In this document: piece after piece, positions 61,520-64,000 of the stretch
How the letters are laid out: every line of letters starts with the position of its first letter
Numbering within the stretch: the first letter of the stretch is position 1
Origin: Vitis vinifera
Taxonomy: Eukaryota; Streptophyta; Magnoliopsida; Vitales; Vitaceae
DNA length: 64,000 nt
Direction: 5' to 3'
NCBI RefSeq assembly: GCF_030704535.1
Contig: NC_081823.1
Coordinates: forward strand, 6,888,501 to 6,952,500
Notes under the pieces: generated by a model
What the model was told of the DNA's origin: nothing
Database searches by the model: none
Seen by the model: only the letters and a program-made list of their open reading frames with translations
Program-made: the position numbers and the translations under genes

Positions 61520-62681
61520 GTGATGCTTCGTGATGGCCTATGGGCTATGGCCCAATTGCATTGTTCCAAAAGAGGAAGCAGCCAAGACATGTCATCTGCC
61601 CAGGCACTCTTGGAATGCTTGAGTGAGGAAATTAGGAAGCATAAAATAAAATACACATACGGGATTTGTTTGAGAATATTTTCCAAATCAGTTTTTTTTT
61701 TGATATTTTTTGAAATAAAAATTTGTTTAAATTTTTAGAATATTTTCAACTTATTTTTTATATTCTTAAATATTTATTAAAAATAACATTTGAATATGTG
61801 TACTGAAACTAATGAAGACATGATATAATAACTTGACCCTCTCTCTGTTAGACCCTTTAATAAAATAGGCCAAAATATCTGCCTTAAGTCAAAGCCGATA
61901 TGCATAGAATAAGCTCCCGAGTGACTCCAACCACCCCATCACACTATGCCAATTAATCAACCCATGAATATTAAAGAGCACCTTTATATGAACTTCCTAA
62001 TATATATAAGATGTTGCAGGTCACATGGAAATGTAAGAGGTGGTGGGGCGCATATGGAAATTAGTGGAAGGGCTGACATACTGCATGTATTTTTTCACTT
62101 AGTGGAGTGGTCTAAATTCAGTATATATGGGCCTCTTAAAGAAATAAAAGTAAAAGCAAGCTACACGGCATCAAATATTATTGGTTTCAAACATAAAATA
62201 TGCATGAAAACCACCCCAGGGGACAGTCTTTCTGGTGCAATAGAGGGAGAAAAGTTATTGGTCGATCAAGCATTCATCTTTTCTAGAGGCTTAGACAATG
62301 TGATCAAATTTTCCCTTCTCCGGAGGCTGCAAAGAAGAAGATTGTAGCACCATTTCTATATATAAATGAATGTAAATTTGTTCTAACTATTCTTTGTCAT
62401 ATGGGGTCTGGTAAGCTTTGTCAATGAATATAAATTTGTTCTAGCCATTTCTTTTTATTCATGAATATAAATTTGCAATGGGTCAAGTCATCATGAGAAT
62501 GTATATACCAACAAGTATGAATTCATATAAGATTACAGATCAAAATCCTGACACATTAATTCATATAAGATTACAGTAGATCAAAATCTAGGGACACTTT
62601 CAAGCTTTAAACTTGTTTTTCATCATTTTCAATCAAACGAATGGAAAACAAAGAAGAATTCAAAAGAAAAAGACCTCTAGT
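61520..62681. other. Intergenic stretch downstream of the second STIG1-like gene
   Basis: Contains one ATG-initiated 133-codon frame (61946-62347, plus) without recognisable domain. There are also two short tandem repeats: tgaatataaatttgttcta units near 62369 and 62425, and a 38-base unit with attcatataagattacag at about 62521 and 62559. A minus-strand AATAAA at 62453-62458 is a possible poly(A) signal for the second STIG1-like gene, about 225 bases beyond its stop. Confidence 0.45.
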
Positions 62682-63149
62682 CTAAGCATAGTTACAAAGG
62701 CCAAAAGCACAGAACCTCCCACTGTCACATCCTTGGTTACACCCACCACAATGCTTCTTGCTCACAGATGGATTCACACACTTCCCTCTGCAGCAAATGT
62801 AACCATACTTGCACTTCCTCCCACACTTGCCACAATTGAGCCTATCACCTAGCAAGTTAACACACTTCTTCTGGCAGCAATGGCGTCTAGGACCTCCATT
62901 AAGAAGGCAAATCCTGGGAAACTTGTTGCAGGTTAACAGTACAAGATTGTTCTTCCTGCCAAGCATGAACCGTCCAGGAGAGTCATCAGAAGATCTAAGA
63001 ACAAAATCATTACCAAAGTCCTCTTGGTCATCACCAGAAACATCAAGGTCATCTTCTTCTTCCTCCAGAAGAGGTGAAGATGCAATGCTGCTATGCACCA
63101 GTGCCATGAGAATTAGAACAAGTAGTGCAAACACCTTTGGGAGCTCCAT
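62682..63149 (-). CDS. STIG1-like secreted cysteine-rich protein, second member
   Basis: Single-exon gene, 155 aa. Residues 1-24 form a signal peptide (MELPKVFALLVLILMALVHS). A strongly acidic linker follows (EEEEDDLDVSGDDQEDFG), then GRFMLGRK (about 59-66) and a Stig1 domain from C74 with 16 cysteines: HCCQKKC, NCGKC, ICCRGKC, HCGGC and the closing LCNYA. The layout matches the gene at 54607, but the acidic linker and the RFML version of the RFLA motif place it in a different branch. The two genes are 7.6 kb apart on opposite strands and are too diverged to be a recent duplicate. The start is the only ATG that begins a signal peptide. Confidence 0.94.
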   Translation of the reverse strand: MELPKVFALLVLILMALVHSSIASSPLLEEEEDDLDVSGDDQEDFGNDFVLRSSDDSPGRFMLGRKNNLVLLTCNKFPRICLLNGGPRRHCCQKKCVNLLGDRLNCGKCGRKCKYGYICCRGKCVNPSVSKKHCGGCNQGCDSGRFCAFGLCNYA

Positions 63150-63226
63150 TGTGAGAGAGTTGTAATACTTCTCTTTTTTCGCTTCTCGTGGATGAGAATG
63201 GAGTGAAGGGAGACAAGAAAGAATGG

Positions 63227-63234
63227 CTCTTATA
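63227..63234 (-). promoter_or_regulatory. TATA-like box of the second STIG1-like gene
   Basis: TATAAGAG on the minus strand, about 78 bases upstream of the ATG at 63149. Confidence 0.5.
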
Positions 63235-63239
63235 GGAGA

Positions 63240-63654
63240 TAGGGAGAGTTGATGAGATTAATTTATTAGTGTAGATGTCTCTGCAGTCTTGCCACCTTTT
63301 TGCTTTGAGTGGACCTTACAATTTTATTTCAATTGAAACCGAGTGAAGGATTTCTAGAAGATCAATTCAAATATTAAAAAAAATTGGATTTCAACATATG
63401 CTCACTGAATGATTATATTACATTTGAAACTACCTAGTGCATGTTGATTGATGATTATATTAGACTCATATCATGCATGAAGAGATAGTTTAATCTCTTT
63501 TCCTCACTACTGTTGAGGATATAAATTAGTAAACCAATAAGTGATTGACATGTGAGGAATTAAAAATGGTTGATGTGACATTACTATACTCGACTATTGA
63601 ACACCTGGAAAATGTGATCATACACAAAGGTACAGTCTATAGCCGGATTTTGAC

Positions 63655-63723
<69 letters not shown>

Positions 63724-64000
63724 TCTCAATAAAATATTTATTTTCAAGTTGGAATTAAATAGGAATTGATATTTGAAAATCAACTTCAATTTAAATACCA
63801 AATTTTGAACTTAGTTTTTCAAAAGGTAATGCTTCAATTAATATAATTTACAAATTGTCGTTGATTTGAAATATTTTTTCAATTATTATAAATCTCAAAT
63901 TATTTTATAATTACTATTTTCATAAATTTTTATTTTTAAAAAGTGATATGAATATATTTAAGAAAATCCACTCTAGAGCACTCGATCATTTAAAGAAAAC
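63240..64000. other. AT-rich flank with a long TA microsatellite
   Basis: A nearly pure (TA)n run of about 29 units at 63660-63719; the rest is AT-rich without recognised features. Reading frames across the run are repeat translations. Confidence 0.7.

Noticed and set aside
1..64000. CRISPR arrays, operons, riboswitches or bacterial features
   Set aside because: The window is clearly plant nuclear DNA with spliced genes; no regularly spaced palindromic repeats were seen.

Overview
The window is nuclear DNA of a woody core eudicot. It has AT-rich intergenic DNA, GT-AG introns, plant-specific gene families (WRKY, STIG1) and old plant transposons. The LINE, Copia and short LTR relics resemble those of grapevine (Vitis); that assignment is inference from family resemblance, not a database match.

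Five protein-coding genes can be supported. (1) 1925-4193, minus: a six-exon group IIb WRKY transcription factor of the WRKY6/31/42 type, with W-boxes and a G-box upstream. (2) 12249-18171, minus: a four-exon SURP-domain splicing factor related to SFSWAP, 845 aa, with a tandemly duplicated leader. (3) 21176-45574, minus: a 23-exon gene over 24.4 kb for a 920-aa VPS35L protein, the large subunit of the endosomal Retriever complex. It carries a GC-AG intron, a partial exon duplication, and several retroelements in its introns. (4) 54607-55068, plus, and (5) 62682-63149, minus: two single-exon, secreted, cysteine-rich STIG1-like proteins 7.6 kb apart on opposite strands.

The rest is intergenic or intronic sequence with old transposons. 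It includes a decayed Copia element (30.6-33.8 kb), a 5'-truncated LINE with intact target-site duplications (36.3-37.1 kb), several very short LINE-tail insertions flanked by target-site duplications, four short LTR (TRIM-like) relics with degenerate tRNA-Met primer-binding sites, six related Tourist-like MITEs of which four form two inverted pairs, a 1.3-kb element with long inverted repeats, a Copia gag fragment, and several micro- and minisatellites.

The genes do not form a pathway; this is ordinary plant synteny. I found no defence island, metabolic cluster or clearly new system. The most informative observations are splice-level changes in VPS35L and the SURP gene, and small retrotransposition scars whose boundaries can be read directly. 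All exon boundaries were derived by reading splice sites and phases by hand. The phases close without a frameshift in all three multi-exon genes.
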